DNA from: Gillisella vitis
GTDB lineage: Bacteria; Pseudomonadota; Alphaproteobacteria; Rhizobiales; Rhizobiaceae
Reading direction: 5' to 3'
DNA: 64,000 nucleotides
NCBI RefSeq assembly: GCF_021559775.1
Contig: NZ_CP056047.1
Location: 1,550,001 to 1,614,000, forward strand
Shown here in pieces: positions 55,030-64,000 of this stretch. The notes under the pieces were generated by a model. It saw only the letters and a program-made list of their open reading frames with translations. It was not told the origin of the DNA and ran no database searches. Numbering within the stretch: the first letter of the stretch is position 1; every line of letters starts with the position of its first letter. Made by a program: the position numbers and the translations under genes.

Positions 55030-55530
55030 ATGACCGTCACCGTCTCCAATCCTTTCCGGGTCTATCTCATGCGGCATGCCGCCGCCGATTGGCCTGGGGC
55101 CGGGCAAAAGGATTTCGACAGACCCTTGAGCAATACGGGTTACGCGCATGCCGAGATGATAACCGGCATGGCTGCTGACAAAGGTTACCGCCCCGATCTG
55201 GTGATCTGTTCGACGGCTGTTAGATGCCGCCAGACGGCGGATGCCGTGCGCCGCAGCATGTGCGCAGAGGATGTGGAAATCCGCTATGTCGATGCGCTTT
55301 ATAATGGCGGTGCCGAGACCTATCTGGAAATCCTGCGCTCCTCTTCCCAACAGGGGTCGATCATGCTGATCGGCCATAATCCGGCAATCGAGGAATGTCT
55401 GCACGTGCTGATCGGCGAACATGCTTTGGCCAGCACCATTCCGCAGGGCTACCCGGCGGGCGGACTGGCGATTATCGACGCAGAAGACACCCCCAGCCGA
55501 TGGCAGCTTGTGGATTTTCTTCAGCCCTGA
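55030..55530 (+). CDS. SixA-like histidine phosphatase
   Basis: The 166-residue protein has the RHG-type phosphatase core: 'VYLMRHAAADWPGAGQKDFD' (catalytic His in 'MRHA'), 'ICSTAVRCRQTA' and 'IMLIGHNPAIEECLH' (second His). Size and pattern match the SixA branch, which removes phosphate from phosphohistidine proteins in E. coli; the substrate here is unknown. It lies upstream of the YcjX/YcjF pair in the same direction. Confidence 0.87.
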   Translation: MTVTVSNPFRVYLMRHAAADWPGAGQKDFDRPLSNTGYAHAEMITGMAADKGYRPDLVICSTAVRCRQTADAVRRSMCAEDVEIRYVDALYNGGAETYLEILRSSSQQGSIMLIGHNPAIEECLHVLIGEHALASTIPQGYPAGGLAIIDAEDTPSRWQLVDFLQP

Positions 55531-55686
55531 GAGGCCACGAAAGCGGATATGGCAAAGGCGCACGTAGCAAGGGCGCAGGCGGTCATGACGTAACGGTCTT
55601 AGGCTTCAATCCGCTGGGCCTTCAATCCGCTGGCGCACACCCTATATGCAGGCAAACAACAGGACCATTGCCCAGTGCCGCCATCC

Positions 55687-57144
55687 ATGACCAGTTTTAC
55701 CGACGAGACCCGCATCGCGCTCGACAATCTTGCCGACCGGGCTTCCAACCTGCTGTATCCAACGATCCGCCTCGGGGTCACGGGCCTGTCGCGGGCCGGC
55801 AAAACCGTCTTTATTTCCTCACTGGTCCATAATCTGCTGAATGGTGGCCGCCTGCCCTTGTTCGAGCCGCTGCAATCAGGCCGGATTTCCCGTGTCACTT
55901 TGGAGCCGCAGCCGGATGACGCCGTACCGCGCTTTCAATATGAAGACCATATTCGCGCTCTGGTCCGCGATCGGGTCTGGCCGGGCTCTACCCGGGCCAT
56001 TTCAGAACTGCGGCTGGTGGTGGAGTATCAGAGCGCCAGCAGCTGGGGCCGGATATTTTCCTCTGGCAAACTCGCCATCGATATCGTCGATTATCCGGGT
56101 GAATGGCTGCTCGATCTGCCTCTTCTCGCTCAGGATTACGAGACCTTCAGCCGCAACACCGTGGAGCTGGCCCAGACCGGCATCCGCAAGGAATTGTCGG
56201 CGCGTTGGCTGGGATTGGCAAGCCGGGTCGATCCAGATGCGCCCGCCGACGAAACTACAGCCCGCCAATTGGCGGAAGCCTTTGCCGACTACCTGAAAGC
56301 CTGCAAGGCCGACGAGCGGTCGCTTTCGACGCTGCCGCCTGGCCGATTCCTGATGCCGGGCGATCTTGACGGATCGCCAGCGCTAACCTTTGCGCCCCTG
56401 GCGTTGAAGCCAGACACCAAAATCATCCGGGGTTCGCTGCGTGCCATGATGGAGCGCCGCTACGAATCCTATAAAAGCGTGGTGGTCAAACCGTTCTTCC
56501 GTGAACATTTTGCCCGTCTCGACCGCCAGATCGTTCTGGTTGACGCGCTTCAGGCCATCAATCGCGGACCGGAAGCGGTGCAGGACCTGGAGCGGGCGCT
56601 TGCCGATGTGCTGACCTGCTTTCGCCCCGGCAGTTCCAGCTGGCTGCGGGGCCTGCTTGGACGGCGGATCGACAAGGTTCTAGTTGCCGCCACCAAGGCC
56701 GATCATTTGCACCATGAAAGCCATGAGCAATTGCAGGCCGTCACCAGACGGCTGGTGGATGGGGCCATCACCTCCATCGGCATGGCGGGCGCGGGCATCG
56801 AAGTGGTTGCCCTGGCCTCGGTGCGGGCAACGCGGGAAGCAACCGTCAAGCAGGATGGTCATTTGCTGCCGGTCGTGGTCGGCACGCCCATGCAGGGCGA
56901 AACCATCGGCGGTGAGCGATTCGATGGCAACCGCAAGACAGCCGTCTTTCCCGGCGACCTGCCAGATAATATCGAAAGCCTGTTTCACACGGCAACATCT
57001 GGAAAAGACACCGGCCCGGATCTCAACATTATCAGGTTTCGACCACCGGAACTGGACGAGACGGGTGGCGGCATCAAGCTGTCCATTCCGCATATAAGGC
57101 TCGACCGCGCCCTGCAATTTCTCCTGGGAGACCGTTTGGCATGA
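55687..57144 (+). CDS. YcjX-family GTPase-like protein
   Basis: The 485-residue protein has a P-loop 'VTGLSRAGKTVFISSLV' near residue 30, a switch-like 'DIVDYPGEWLLDLPLL' and an NKxD-like 'VAATKADHLHHE'. It matches YcjX (DUF463), a stress-linked GTPase family of unknown function. The start at 55687 ('MTSFTDETRIALDNL') is uncertain; a GTG at 55675 is possible and neither has a strong ribosome site. It overlaps the YcjF-like gene by 4 bp. Confidence 0.88.
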   Translation: MTSFTDETRIALDNLADRASNLLYPTIRLGVTGLSRAGKTVFISSLVHNLLNGGRLPLFEPLQSGRISRVTLEPQPDDAVPRFQYEDHIRALVRDRVWPGSTRAISELRLVVEYQSASSWGRIFSSGKLAIDIVDYPGEWLLDLPLLAQDYETFSRNTVELAQTGIRKELSARWLGLASRVDPDAPADETTARQLAEAFADYLKACKADERSLSTLPPGRFLMPGDLDGSPALTFAPLALKPDTKIIRGSLRAMMERRYESYKSVVVKPFFREHFARLDRQIVLVDALQAINRGPEAVQDLERALADVLTCFRPGSSSWLRGLLGRRIDKVLVAATKADHLHHESHEQLQAVTRRLVDGAITSIGMAGAGIEVVALASVRATREATVKQDGHLLPVVVGTPMQGETIGGERFDGNRKTAVFPGDLPDNIESLFHTATSGKDTGPDLNIIRFRPPELDETGGGIKLSIPHIRLDRALQFLLGDRLA

Positions 57145-58238
57145 GCAAGGCACCAGAAGATCAACGTCCGATGACACGTCGTCCAGCGGCCTTTTCGCTT
57201 GAGGAACCATCTTCCTCCCCTGCCCGCCCGCCTTTTGTCGAGGCGCCGGAGCCGCAAAGACGCGCGCCGAAAAGCTTCGACGCCAATGTAACGATCACGC
57301 CCGATGCTGAAGACCCGTTCCTGGCAGGCTTGAGCGAAGAAGAGGCCATCGTCCCGATTGCAAGACCCGCCAAGCGCCGCTTCTCCTTCGGCAAGCTTGC
57401 CGGTGCAGCATTCGGCGCGCTTGCCTCCTTCGCGATCGGTCTCTGGATCGATGACCTGATCCGTGATCTTTTCACCCGGGCCGATTGGCTTGGCTATATT
57501 GCGTTGACCTTGCTCGGCATCGGCCTTCTGGCGCTGACGGTGGTGGTGATCCGGGAACTGGCGGGTATTTACCGGCTGAATGCCGTGCAGGCCATCAAAC
57601 AGCGCGCCAGCGCACTGTCCTTGCAGGGTACAGCCAGCGAAGCGCGCAAACTGGTCAAGGAGGTCGAAGACCTGACCCAGCACCGGGCGGAAACCGCCCG
57701 AGGTAGGAGCGTGCTGAAAGCCGCCGAAAACGACATTATCGATGCGCCGCATCTGATTGCCTTGGCCGAGCGGGAATTGCTGGCACCTCTGGATGCCAAG
57801 GCCCGCAGCCTGATTATCAACGCCTCAAAGCGGGTGTCTGTGGTCACCGCTGTCAGCCCGCGCGCCCTTGTGGACCTTGCCTATGTGCTGTTTGAAGTGG
57901 TGCGCCTGGTGCGCGCCATGGCGGAACTCTACGGTGGCCGCCCCGGCTCCATCGGCATGTTACGGCTCTTGCGCGATGTCTTTGCCCATCTGGCCGTGAC
58001 CGGATCGATTGCCATTGGCGATGGCCTTGCTCAGCAGGTTCTGGGCCATGGCCTTGCCTCCCGGCTGTCCGCACGGCTTGGTGAAGGGGTGATCAACGGG
58101 TTGATGACGGCGAGAATCGGTATCGCCGCCATGGACCTCTGCCGACCCCTGGAGTTCAAAGCGTTAAGACGTCCAGGCATTGGAGACTTTATGCCAGCGC
58201 TGAAACCGGCCATCAATCCCGACGGCAAGGCCTTGTAA
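57141..58238 (+). CDS. YcjF-family (TIGR01620/DUF697) membrane protein
   Basis: The 365-residue protein has a polar, Pro-rich N-terminus (1-70), two membrane helices ('LAGAAFGALASFAIGLWIDD' about 86-105 and 'LGYIALTLLGIGLLALTVVV' about 117-136) and a soluble DUF697-type C-terminal domain. It is the usual partner of YcjX and is translationally coupled to it. Function unknown; in enterobacteria the pair belongs with phage-shock-type genes, but no psp genes are visible here. Confidence 0.85.
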   Translation: MSKAPEDQRPMTRRPAAFSLEEPSSSPARPPFVEAPEPQRRAPKSFDANVTITPDAEDPFLAGLSEEEAIVPIARPAKRRFSFGKLAGAAFGALASFAIGLWIDDLIRDLFTRADWLGYIALTLLGIGLLALTVVVIRELAGIYRLNAVQAIKQRASALSLQGTASEARKLVKEVEDLTQHRAETARGRSVLKAAENDIIDAPHLIALAERELLAPLDAKARSLIINASKRVSVVTAVSPRALVDLAYVLFEVVRLVRAMAELYGGRPGSIGMLRLLRDVFAHLAVTGSIAIGDGLAQQVLGHGLASRLSARLGEGVINGLMTARIGIAAMDLCRPLEFKALRRPGIGDFMPALKPAINPDGKAL

Positions 58239-58390
58239 AAATTACAAATTCCGAAAAATACCCTTCAAGAGATCTCGTGTGGGATAAAGAGCGCAAACCG
58301 CATTGAGACCATGGCGACTAAGGAAATATTAACCATCCTTGCACTATAAATCAGCCAACAAGTGTTCGTCGATTACGCCAAGGAAAGCCG

Positions 58391-58939
58391 ATGCCGCACC
58401 GTTTCTCTTTGCTACTCGGCAGTTTTGCCGTTGCCTGCGCCATTGCCCTTCCGGCAGGCGTTGCTGATGCAGCCCAGAAGGATCGCCAGTTCTTCGAATC
58501 CGTTTCCGGCGTCTGGAGCGGACCGGGCGAAATCGTCGCTGGAAAGTACAAGGGTACAAAATTCAACTGCAATTTGACGGGTGAGCCTGTCGAAGGTGCA
58601 GAGGCTGGCATCAAGCTGGGCGGGACGTGCCGGGTCGGCGTGTTTTCCCAACCGATGAATGCAGTGATTTCAATGAAGGGCGGCGCCTATAGCGGCCAGT
58701 TCCTCGACGGTGCCGAAGGCAAAGGCCTCGACATTATCTCCGGCCAGGTGAATGGCGATAAGGTGGTCATGGGTATTAACCGCGCCAAACTGAACGGTGC
58801 CATGGTCGCCAGCATCGAAGACGAAAAGACCATGAACGTCACCATTTCCGTCAAGGTCGAAGACCGGATGATCCCGGTCATTGGTTTGCGGCTCAATCGC
58901 CAGGTTGACCAGTTGGCCGTCGGCTCGATCAAGAATTAA
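58391..58939 (+). CDS. Secreted protein of unknown function
   Basis: The 182-residue protein has a signal peptide (about 1-27, 'LLLGSFAVACAIALPAGVAD'), then a beta-rich domain beginning 'FFESVSGVWSGPGEIVAGKY', with two Cys ('KFNCNL', 'GGTCRVG') that may form a disulfide. It looks like a small periplasmic lipocalin-type fold, but I do not recognise the family. A clear terminator follows. Confidence 0.75.
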   Translation: MPHRFSLLLGSFAVACAIALPAGVADAAQKDRQFFESVSGVWSGPGEIVAGKYKGTKFNCNLTGEPVEGAEAGIKLGGTCRVGVFSQPMNAVISMKGGAYSGQFLDGAEGKGLDIISGQVNGDKVVMGINRAKLNGAMVASIEDEKTMNVTISVKVEDRMIPVIGLRLNRQVDQLAVGSIKN

Positions 58940-58970
58940 ACCGGCCTTCCATGGCGGTAACAGTTTCCAG

Positions 58971-58999
58971 ACCCGGCATTGAAAGATTGCCGGGTTTTT
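58971..58999 (+). terminator. Rho-independent terminator
   Basis: Stem 'acccggca' / 'tgccgggt' (8 bp) with a 9-nt loop followed by 'ttttt', 31 bp past the secreted-protein stop. Confidence 0.9.
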
Positions 59000-59110
59000 A
59001 GTTATGCAGTAAATAGACCTCCACCTTCGGGGGGAGTAGTTCCTTCATAAAAAGGCGTGGGAGACCTAATCACCCTGCCCCGCCTTTACCTTTACCACAT
59101 CTTGAAATGC

Positions 59111-60166
59111 CTATTCCTTGCCAATGGACGGACTGAAAACCATCAGGCTGAGGATTTCGAACAGCACCTGTGCCCCCGCCTGCGCCGTATTTGTGGTGCT
59201 GTCATATTGCGGCGCGACTTCCACCACATCGCCACCGACAAGGTTGACACCTTTCAGACCGCGCAGCAGTTCCAGCACCTCGCGCGTGGTCAAGCCACCG
59301 ACCTCGGGCGTGCCTGTTCCTGGCGCAAAGGCCGGATCGAGACTGTCGATATCAAAAGACAGATAGGTCGGACCATCCCCGACCACCTGCAAAGCCTTGG
59401 CGATCACCGCTGGAATGCCAAGCGCTGAAATCTCTTCGGCATGAATAACCGTCATGCCGCTTTCATAGCTGAATTCCCAGAGGTATTCCGCCGGTCCACG
59501 AATGCCGATCTGCACCGTGCGCGTCGGGTCCAATACGCCGTCCAGCACCGCATTGCGAAATGGGCCGCCATGGTGAAATTTGGTTTGATCAAACTGGCCG
59601 CTGGTATCGCAATGGGCATCGATATGAATAAGCCCGACCGGTCGGTCTTTCCCGACGGCCTTTAGAATCGGATGCGTAATTGAGTGATCGCCGCCGACGC
59701 TAAGCGGCACCACTCCTTGTGTCACCATCTGACCGATACGTTGTTCAATATCGACATGGCTCTGTTCCAGTCGATAGCGGCTGACAAACGGCACATCACC
59801 GACATCAGCCACCTTCAATTCATGGACAGGCGCGCAATCCAGCACATGGTTATACGGCCCGATCCGCTCGATGGTGCGCAAGGCACGCGGCCCGAAGCGG
59901 GAACCAGGGCGGTTGGTGACGCCGAGATCCATAGGCACACCGATGATACCCACGTCCAGACCGCCGAAATCCGGATTGTCCGCTTCGACCTGTCGATAGG
60001 GAGCCGATAGAAATGTCGGAATGCCGGAGTAAGGAGCAAGCCTTGTCCCCTTGCTGTCAAAAATCTTTTCAGCCACCCGCTTGAACCGGGGATCAAACAC
60101 TTCCCCGCCGGTTTCGCCGCCATATTTACGTCGCAGCGCGTCGAGTTTCTCATTGTCGAAGGCCAT
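59111..60166 (-). CDS. speB: Agmatinase / ureohydrolase family enzyme
   Basis: The 351-residue enzyme has the ureohydrolase Mn motifs 'VGGDHSITHPIL', 'IHIDAHCDTSG' and 'LSFDIDSLDPAFAPGTGTPE', plus an extended N-terminus with 'VGIIGVPMDLGVTNRPGSRFGP'. Such rhizobial proteins hydrolyse agmatine or guanidino-acids to urea and an amine; I favour agmatinase or guanidinobutyrase without being able to choose. The ATG at 60166 follows 'aaaaggtgac'. It ends the - strand pair with the aminotransferase, 25 bp downstream of it. Confidence 0.88.
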   Translation of the reverse strand: MAFDNEKLDALRRKYGGETGGEVFDPRFKRVAEKIFDSKGTRLAPYSGIPTFLSAPYRQVEADNPDFGGLDVGIIGVPMDLGVTNRPGSRFGPRALRTIERIGPYNHVLDCAPVHELKVADVGDVPFVSRYRLEQSHVDIEQRIGQMVTQGVVPLSVGGDHSITHPILKAVGKDRPVGLIHIDAHCDTSGQFDQTKFHHGGPFRNAVLDGVLDPTRTVQIGIRGPAEYLWEFSYESGMTVIHAEEISALGIPAVIAKALQVVGDGPTYLSFDIDSLDPAFAPGTGTPEVGGLTTREVLELLRGLKGVNLVGGDVVEVAPQYDSTTNTAQAGAQVLFEILSLMVFSPSIGKE

Positions 60167-60191
60167 AATTGTCACCTTTTCCAGACAGGGT

Positions 60192-61373
60192 TCAACCAGT
60201 CAACGTAAATGTCCTCAACCGGTCCGGCAATGTCTCGATGGTCGGGCAATCGACATTGGCGAAGGCAAGCCGCAGATACCCCTCCTGCCGCGACCCGAAA
60301 AATCCGCCGGGAACCGCCAGAATGCCCGCTCGCCGCGCCAGTTGTTCGGCGACATCGATGGAGGCGGCCTGTCCGAACGGATGACGGGCAAAGGCAAAAT
60401 AAGCGCCGATCGATGCCAAATGCCATTGCGGCGCAAGGTCGAAGGCCCGGCGCAGCGACACGGTGCGCCGGGCGATCTCAGCGGCGTTTTCCGCCCGCCA
60501 GCCATCCAGAACCGGTAAAGCCTTGGCAAGCGCGATCTGGGCCGCGCGCGGCGCGCAGATCTGCAAATTATCCATAATCTTGGCGATTTGCTCCACCACA
60601 GGTCCGCCAGCGCAAATCGCCGCCAGACGATGACCGGGGATGGCGAAGGATTTCGAAAAACTGTAAATCTGGATCAGACCCTCCGGCCAATCCGGCTGCG
60701 AAAACAGCTCATGCGGCCTGCCGAATTCAGGATCGAGAAAATCGCGGTAGGTTTCATCGACAATCAGCCAGACGCCATGGGCGCGGCAGAGCCGGTAGAG
60801 ATCGGCGAGCAGTTCTTTCGGATAGACCGCACCGGTCGGGTTGTTGGGCGTTACCAACGCCAGCGCCTTGATGCCGCTTTTCACCACCTGTTCCGCCTGG
60901 TCAAGATCCGGCAGGAAACCGTTGTCGCTGTCGCAGGGCAAGACAACACTTTCGATGCCCAGCATGGCGAGCGTCGTATCGTGGTTGAAATAGAAGGGAT
61001 CGGTCAGCGCGATCCTTTCGCCCGCCCCCGCCAGTGCCATGGCAGCACAGATGAAGGCCTGATTTGCACCAGCGGTAATGTGAATCTGCTCCGGCGTGAA
61101 AGCTGCACCATAAAGCTCGGACAGATGCGTGCAATAAGCCCGCCTGAGAACCAGTTCACCTTCGATTGCCCCATAACCGCAGGCTTCGGCAGACCCCGCC
61201 GCTTGTGCGAGCCAGGCCAGCAGATCGGCATGCGGCGGATGGCCCGGTGCGGCCTGCGACAGATCGATCAACGGTCCCGCTGCTGCGTCATAAGCCCGTC
61301 CCCAACCGAAAACCGAGGGAATGGGCGGCGTCGCGAGCCGGGCGACGCGCGGATTAAAGGAGGCAAGAGACAT
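60192..61373 (-). CDS. PLP-dependent aminotransferase (class I/II)
   Basis: The 393-residue enzyme has the fold-type I pattern: 'ITAGANQAFICAAMAL', 'LVTPNNPTGAVYPKELL', 'WLIVDETYRDFL' (Asp) and the PLP lysine in 'IYSFSKSFAIPGHRLAA'. Substrate unknown; its placement before a ureohydrolase suggests arginine- or guanidino-compound catabolism, by inference. The start is either 61373 ('MSLASFNPRV') or 61385; neither has a clear ribosome site. Confidence 0.85.
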   Translation of the reverse strand: MSLASFNPRVARLATPPIPSVFGWGRAYDAAAGPLIDLSQAAPGHPPHADLLAWLAQAAGSAEACGYGAIEGELVLRRAYCTHLSELYGAAFTPEQIHITAGANQAFICAAMALAGAGERIALTDPFYFNHDTTLAMLGIESVVLPCDSDNGFLPDLDQAEQVVKSGIKALALVTPNNPTGAVYPKELLADLYRLCRAHGVWLIVDETYRDFLDPEFGRPHELFSQPDWPEGLIQIYSFSKSFAIPGHRLAAICAGGPVVEQIAKIMDNLQICAPRAAQIALAKALPVLDGWRAENAAEIARRTVSLRRAFDLAPQWHLASIGAYFAFARHPFGQAASIDVAEQLARRAGILAVPGGFFGSRQEGYLRLAFANVDCPTIETLPDRLRTFTLTG

Positions 61374-61803
61374 GAGCAGATCCATATTGGCGGGAGGAAC
61401 ACCAAATATATAGGCTGTCCCGACCGGCTGGCGCAATCACTGAGCCACTACAATGCCGTGTTGCCCTATATGGCGCACAAAGGTTCGCTGTAGCTCTCTA
61501 TGTTTGCTGGATATTCTTCCACAGCAGCCCGCGAAAATCGCCATCTGCTCGACATATCAAGCTGATAGCACCATTTCCGGATTCGTTTTATGAACAATCC
61601 GATTCTTTAGCCGTGGCTCCTCGTGCCGTACGAGCCCGTCAAAGACCCGCTTTTTTCAGGGGATTTTTTGTGTGCAGTGCAATGCGGGATAACCAAACAG
61701 TTAGAATGCTCTGCTACATTGTCGTCATTGGCATACGCAATTGCGTTGCGAGACAAGCCAGGCAACGGTCAAGGCAGGCCGGTAGCAAACAGGAAGAACG
61801 GAT
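61374..61803. other. Divergent intergenic region before sthA
   Basis: About 430 bp between two divergent genes. No credible gene; a + strand frame of 71 codons overlaps the sthA start and looks unconserved. It should hold promoters for the aminotransferase (-) and sthA (+), but no box is clear. 'aggaagaacgga' just before 61804 is the sthA ribosome site. Confidence 0.4.
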
Positions 61804-63228
61804 ATGTACCAGTATGATCTCGTGGTAATCGGCAGCGGTCCCGCAGGACGCCGGGCTGCCATTCAGGCCGCCAAGCTTTCCAAGAAGGTCCTGGTCATCG
61901 AGCGCGGCGGTCATGTCGGCGGGGTCTCCGTCCATACCGGCACCATCCCTTCCAAAACGCTGCGTGAAACGGCTCTCAACCTGACCGGTTGGCGTGAGCG
62001 AGGATTTTATGGCCGCTCCTACCGTGTCAAACAGGAAATCAGCGCCGATGACCTGCGCCGCCGGCTACTGATCACCCTGGACCACGAAGTTGATGTGCTG
62101 GAACATCAGTTTTCCCGCAACCGGGTGCAGCAATTGCGCGGTCACGCCATCTTCCTTGATGCTCACACGCTTGAGGTCACCAAGGAAGACGGCGAAGTGC
62201 AGCGGGTCAGCGCCAACGCAATCCTGCTGGCTGTGGGCACCCGCCCGCACCGGCCTGCCCATATCGCCTTCGATGGAGTCAGCATTCTCGACAGCGACGA
62301 CATCGTTCATATCAAGGACGTGCCCCGTTCCATGGTGGTGATCGGCGCGGGCGTTATCGGCATCGAATATGCGACGATCTTCAGCGCTCTGGATACCCAG
62401 GTGACAGTGGTCGAGCCACGCGACAGCATGCTGGATTTCATTGACAAGGAAATCGTCGAGGACTTTTCCTACCAGCTCCGTGACCGCAACATGAAGCTGA
62501 TCTTCGGACAATCGGCAGAAAAGGTCGAAAAGGAAGATGGAAAATGTCGGGTGACGCTGAAGAATGGCCGGGTGCTGAATTCCGAAATGGTGCTGTTTGC
62601 CGCAGGCCGAGTCGGCGCCACCGATACGCTGAACCTTGCAGCCTGCGGGCTGGAAGCTGATAACCGTGGCCGGTTGAAGGTCAATCCGGAGACGTTCCAG
62701 ACCGATGTCCCCAATATCTATGCGGCCGGTGACGTGGTTGGTTTTCCGAGTCTGGCCTCCACATCGATGGAACAGGGCCGTATTGCCGCCCGCCATGCCG
62801 TTGGCGCCCCTTCCGGCGAACCGCCGCAATATTTCCCCTATGGGATTTATGCCGTGCCCGAGATCTCCACCTGCGGGCTCACCGAGGAAGAGGTCAAGCA
62901 ACGCGCCATTCCCTATGAATGCGGCATTGCCCATTTCCGCGAGACCTCACGCGGCCATATCATGGGCCTCGATAGCGGCATGTTGAAAATGATCTTCTCG
63001 CTGAAAACCCGCCGCCTGCTCGGCGTTCATATCGTTGGCGAAGGCGCAACCGAACTGGTCCATATCGGCCAGGCCGTGCTGAACCTGAAGGGAACAGTGG
63101 AATATTTCGTCGAAAACACCTTCAATTACCCCACGCTGGCAGAGGCCTACAAGATCGCCGGCTTAGACGCCTGGAACCGGATGGGAGAACTGAAGGTCGA
63201 AAAAACCGTGAAAAATGCGGCGCAATAG
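61804..63228 (+). CDS. sthA: Soluble NAD(P) transhydrogenase
   Basis: The 474-residue flavoprotein has the FAD motif 'DLVVIGSGPAGRRAAIQAAK', then 'GGVSVHTGTIPSKTLRE' where the two redox cysteines of related disulfide reductases are absent, the known mark of SthA. A second Rossmann motif 'MVVIGAGVIGIEYATIFSAL' and 'NIYAAGDVVGFPSLAS' follow, ending with the dimer domain. It exchanges reducing equivalents between NADPH and NADH. Confidence 0.94.
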   Translation: MYQYDLVVIGSGPAGRRAAIQAAKLSKKVLVIERGGHVGGVSVHTGTIPSKTLRETALNLTGWRERGFYGRSYRVKQEISADDLRRRLLITLDHEVDVLEHQFSRNRVQQLRGHAIFLDAHTLEVTKEDGEVQRVSANAILLAVGTRPHRPAHIAFDGVSILDSDDIVHIKDVPRSMVVIGAGVIGIEYATIFSALDTQVTVVEPRDSMLDFIDKEIVEDFSYQLRDRNMKLIFGQSAEKVEKEDGKCRVTLKNGRVLNSEMVLFAAGRVGATDTLNLAACGLEADNRGRLKVNPETFQTDVPNIYAAGDVVGFPSLASTSMEQGRIAARHAVGAPSGEPPQYFPYGIYAVPEISTCGLTEEEVKQRAIPYECGIAHFRETSRGHIMGLDSGMLKMIFSLKTRRLLGVHIVGEGATELVHIGQAVLNLKGTVEYFVENTFNYPTLAEAYKIAGLDAWNRMGELKVEKTVKNAAQ

Positions 63229-63285
63229 GCTCGAAAAGCTGGAATTCGCCAAAGATAAAACTCTGCGCGCTTTTGCTAGACTATT

Positions 63286-64000
63286 CTAGAAAACCAGGCT
63301 GGCGCCATCGGTCGGGATATAAAGCCTCGCTCTCGCCTCTGGCGCTTGCCTCTGTGCGGCGGCGGCAAGATCGGCGCGACTGACGGTGGCGTGGTCGACG
63401 GCGTCCAGATGAGTGGCGATGACCGTGGCCTGCGGCGCCAGTTGCAAGACCTCCATCACCATGGCGGCATCCATTACCAGCGGTCCACAGCCGTTCCATT
63501 CCGCACCGCAGGCGTGAACGACGATCACATCCGGGCGGTGATCAACAAGCACCTGCCGCACCGCATCGCACAGGATGGTGTCCCCAGCCCAGTAAAGCAG
63601 AGGCTCCCCGGCGGCCCGCAGCAGAAAGCCGCTGACGTCTCCCATATCCGCCAGAACCTCAGGCGGCCCATGTTGGCCATCTGTCGTTTCCAGACGCACG
63701 TCGCCAAGCTGTGAGGTACTTTCAATCCCCATCACCCGCGAGAATCCCATGGCACGGATCGCCGCCACATCACGTGGGTGGCAAAACAATGAGATGTCAG
63801 GTTGCAGCAAACGTTTGGCAACATCGTCGAAATGATCGGAGTGAAGATGCGAAACCAGCACCGCGTCAATGCCGTAAATCACCTGCTCGACCGGGATTGG
63901 CAGATCGACCAAGGGCGAAGTCAAGGCCCCGCGATAGCTTCGGCCCTGCCCCTTTGCCGCCAGCCAAGGGTCTATCAGCAGCGTTTGCCCGGCCATCTTT
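63286..64000 (-). CDS. Metallo-beta-lactamase-fold hydrolase (5' end cut by window)
   Basis: About 237 residues are present. Metal motifs: 'AVLVSHLHSDHFDDVAKRLL' (HxHxDH), 'HACGAEWNG' and 'VIATHLDAVDHATV'. The layout fits the UlaG-like/L-ascorbate-6-phosphate-lactonase-type or YtnP-like group. The frame is still open at position 64000 (codon AAG precedes 'MAGQTLLIDPWL'), and relatives have some 10-15 residues before this point, so the true start lies beyond the window. Confidence 0.82.
   Translation of the reverse strand, partial: KMAGQTLLIDPWLAAKGQGRSYRGALTSPLVDLPIPVEQVIYGIDAVLVSHLHSDHFDDVAKRLLQPDISLFCHPRDVAAIRAMGFSRVMGIESTSQLGDVRLETTDGQHGPPEVLADMGDVSGFLLRAAGEPLLYWAGDTILCDAVRQVLVDHRPDVIVVHACGAEWNGCGPLVMDAAMVMEVLQLAPQATVIATHLDAVDHATVSRADLAAAAQRQAPEARARLYIPTDGASLVF

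Noticed and set aside
61613..61828. A 71-codon frame in front of and overlapping sthA
   Set aside because: No ribosome site of its own, no motif, and it runs into the sthA coding region in another frame.
1..64000. tRNA, rRNA, CRISPR arrays, prophage or intact insertion sequences
   Set aside because: Scanned by eye for cloverleaf patterns in gaps, repeated spacers, integrases and transposases; none could be supported.

Overview
The window looks like a chromosomal segment of a Rhizobiaceae alphaproteobacterium, in the Agrobacterium / Allorhizobium / Rhizobium range. The reasons are a CckA hybrid kinase, a rhizobial-type suf operon preceded by an Irr-like iron control element, a DksA with a single cysteine, high GC with many CATG/GCCG-rich codons, and several copies of palindromic intergenic repeats of the kind scattered through rhizobial genomes. 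I see no rRNA, tRNA, CRISPR array, prophage or intact insertion sequence. Most of the window is core genome with a few accessory islands. All identifications come from reading motifs; no database search was possible.

Layout. 1-4.8 kb: sugar catabolism on the + strand (3' end of a sugar isomerase/epimerase, Gfo/Idh/MocA dehydrogenase, aldo/keto reductase, GH43 beta-xylosidase), interrupted by two palindromic repeats. 4.7-8.5 kb (-): two tandem SPINDLY-type glycosyltransferases. 8.6-10.2 kb (-): MsrQ-MsrP methionine sulfoxide repair. 10.4-20.9 kb: mostly housekeeping genes (ilvD, purB, rpe) mixed with HD hydrolase, DUF4105, LysE, DUF2259, SDR, an orphan periplasmic binding protein, flavin reductase and TfoX-like genes. 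21.4-23.8 kb: an accessory pair, a tyrosinase with a plant-like C-terminal lid domain and a DUF2182 membrane protein. 23.8-27.3 kb (-): Nudix, RhlE-like helicase, LysE and alpha/beta hydrolase.

27.4-35.4 kb (+): the Fe-S assembly operon (group I cysteine desulfurase, sufB, a small ORF, sufC, sufD, a VOC-fold gene, sufS, sufT, sufA), preceded by iron-responsive elements. 35.5-36.1 kb (-): three very small predicted membrane proteins of 39-50 residues. 36.3-40.3 kb (+): coaD, two cyclophilins, queA and tgt; the last two make and install the queuosine precursor in tRNA. 40.3-42.4 kb: an unknown small protein, a metallophosphoesterase and a DUF1349 protein.

42.5-48.2 kb: a paoABCD-like molybdenum hydroxylase operon (-) that lacks a Tat signal, divergent from a TetR regulator, with palindromes between them. 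48.2-58.9 kb: DUF3313 lipoprotein, CckA, a FliO-domain protein with a long Pro/Ala-rich tail, DksA, a SixA-like phosphatase, the YcjX/YcjF pair and a small secreted protein. 59.1-64 kb: agmatinase-family ureohydrolase and aminotransferase (-), soluble transhydrogenase SthA (+), and a metallo-beta-lactamase-fold hydrolase cut by the window end.

The best leads for something new are the tyrosinase-DUF2182 pair, the trio of tiny membrane proteins after the suf operon, the small ORF and VOC gene inside the suf operon, and a Tgt that has lost two of its three zinc cysteines.
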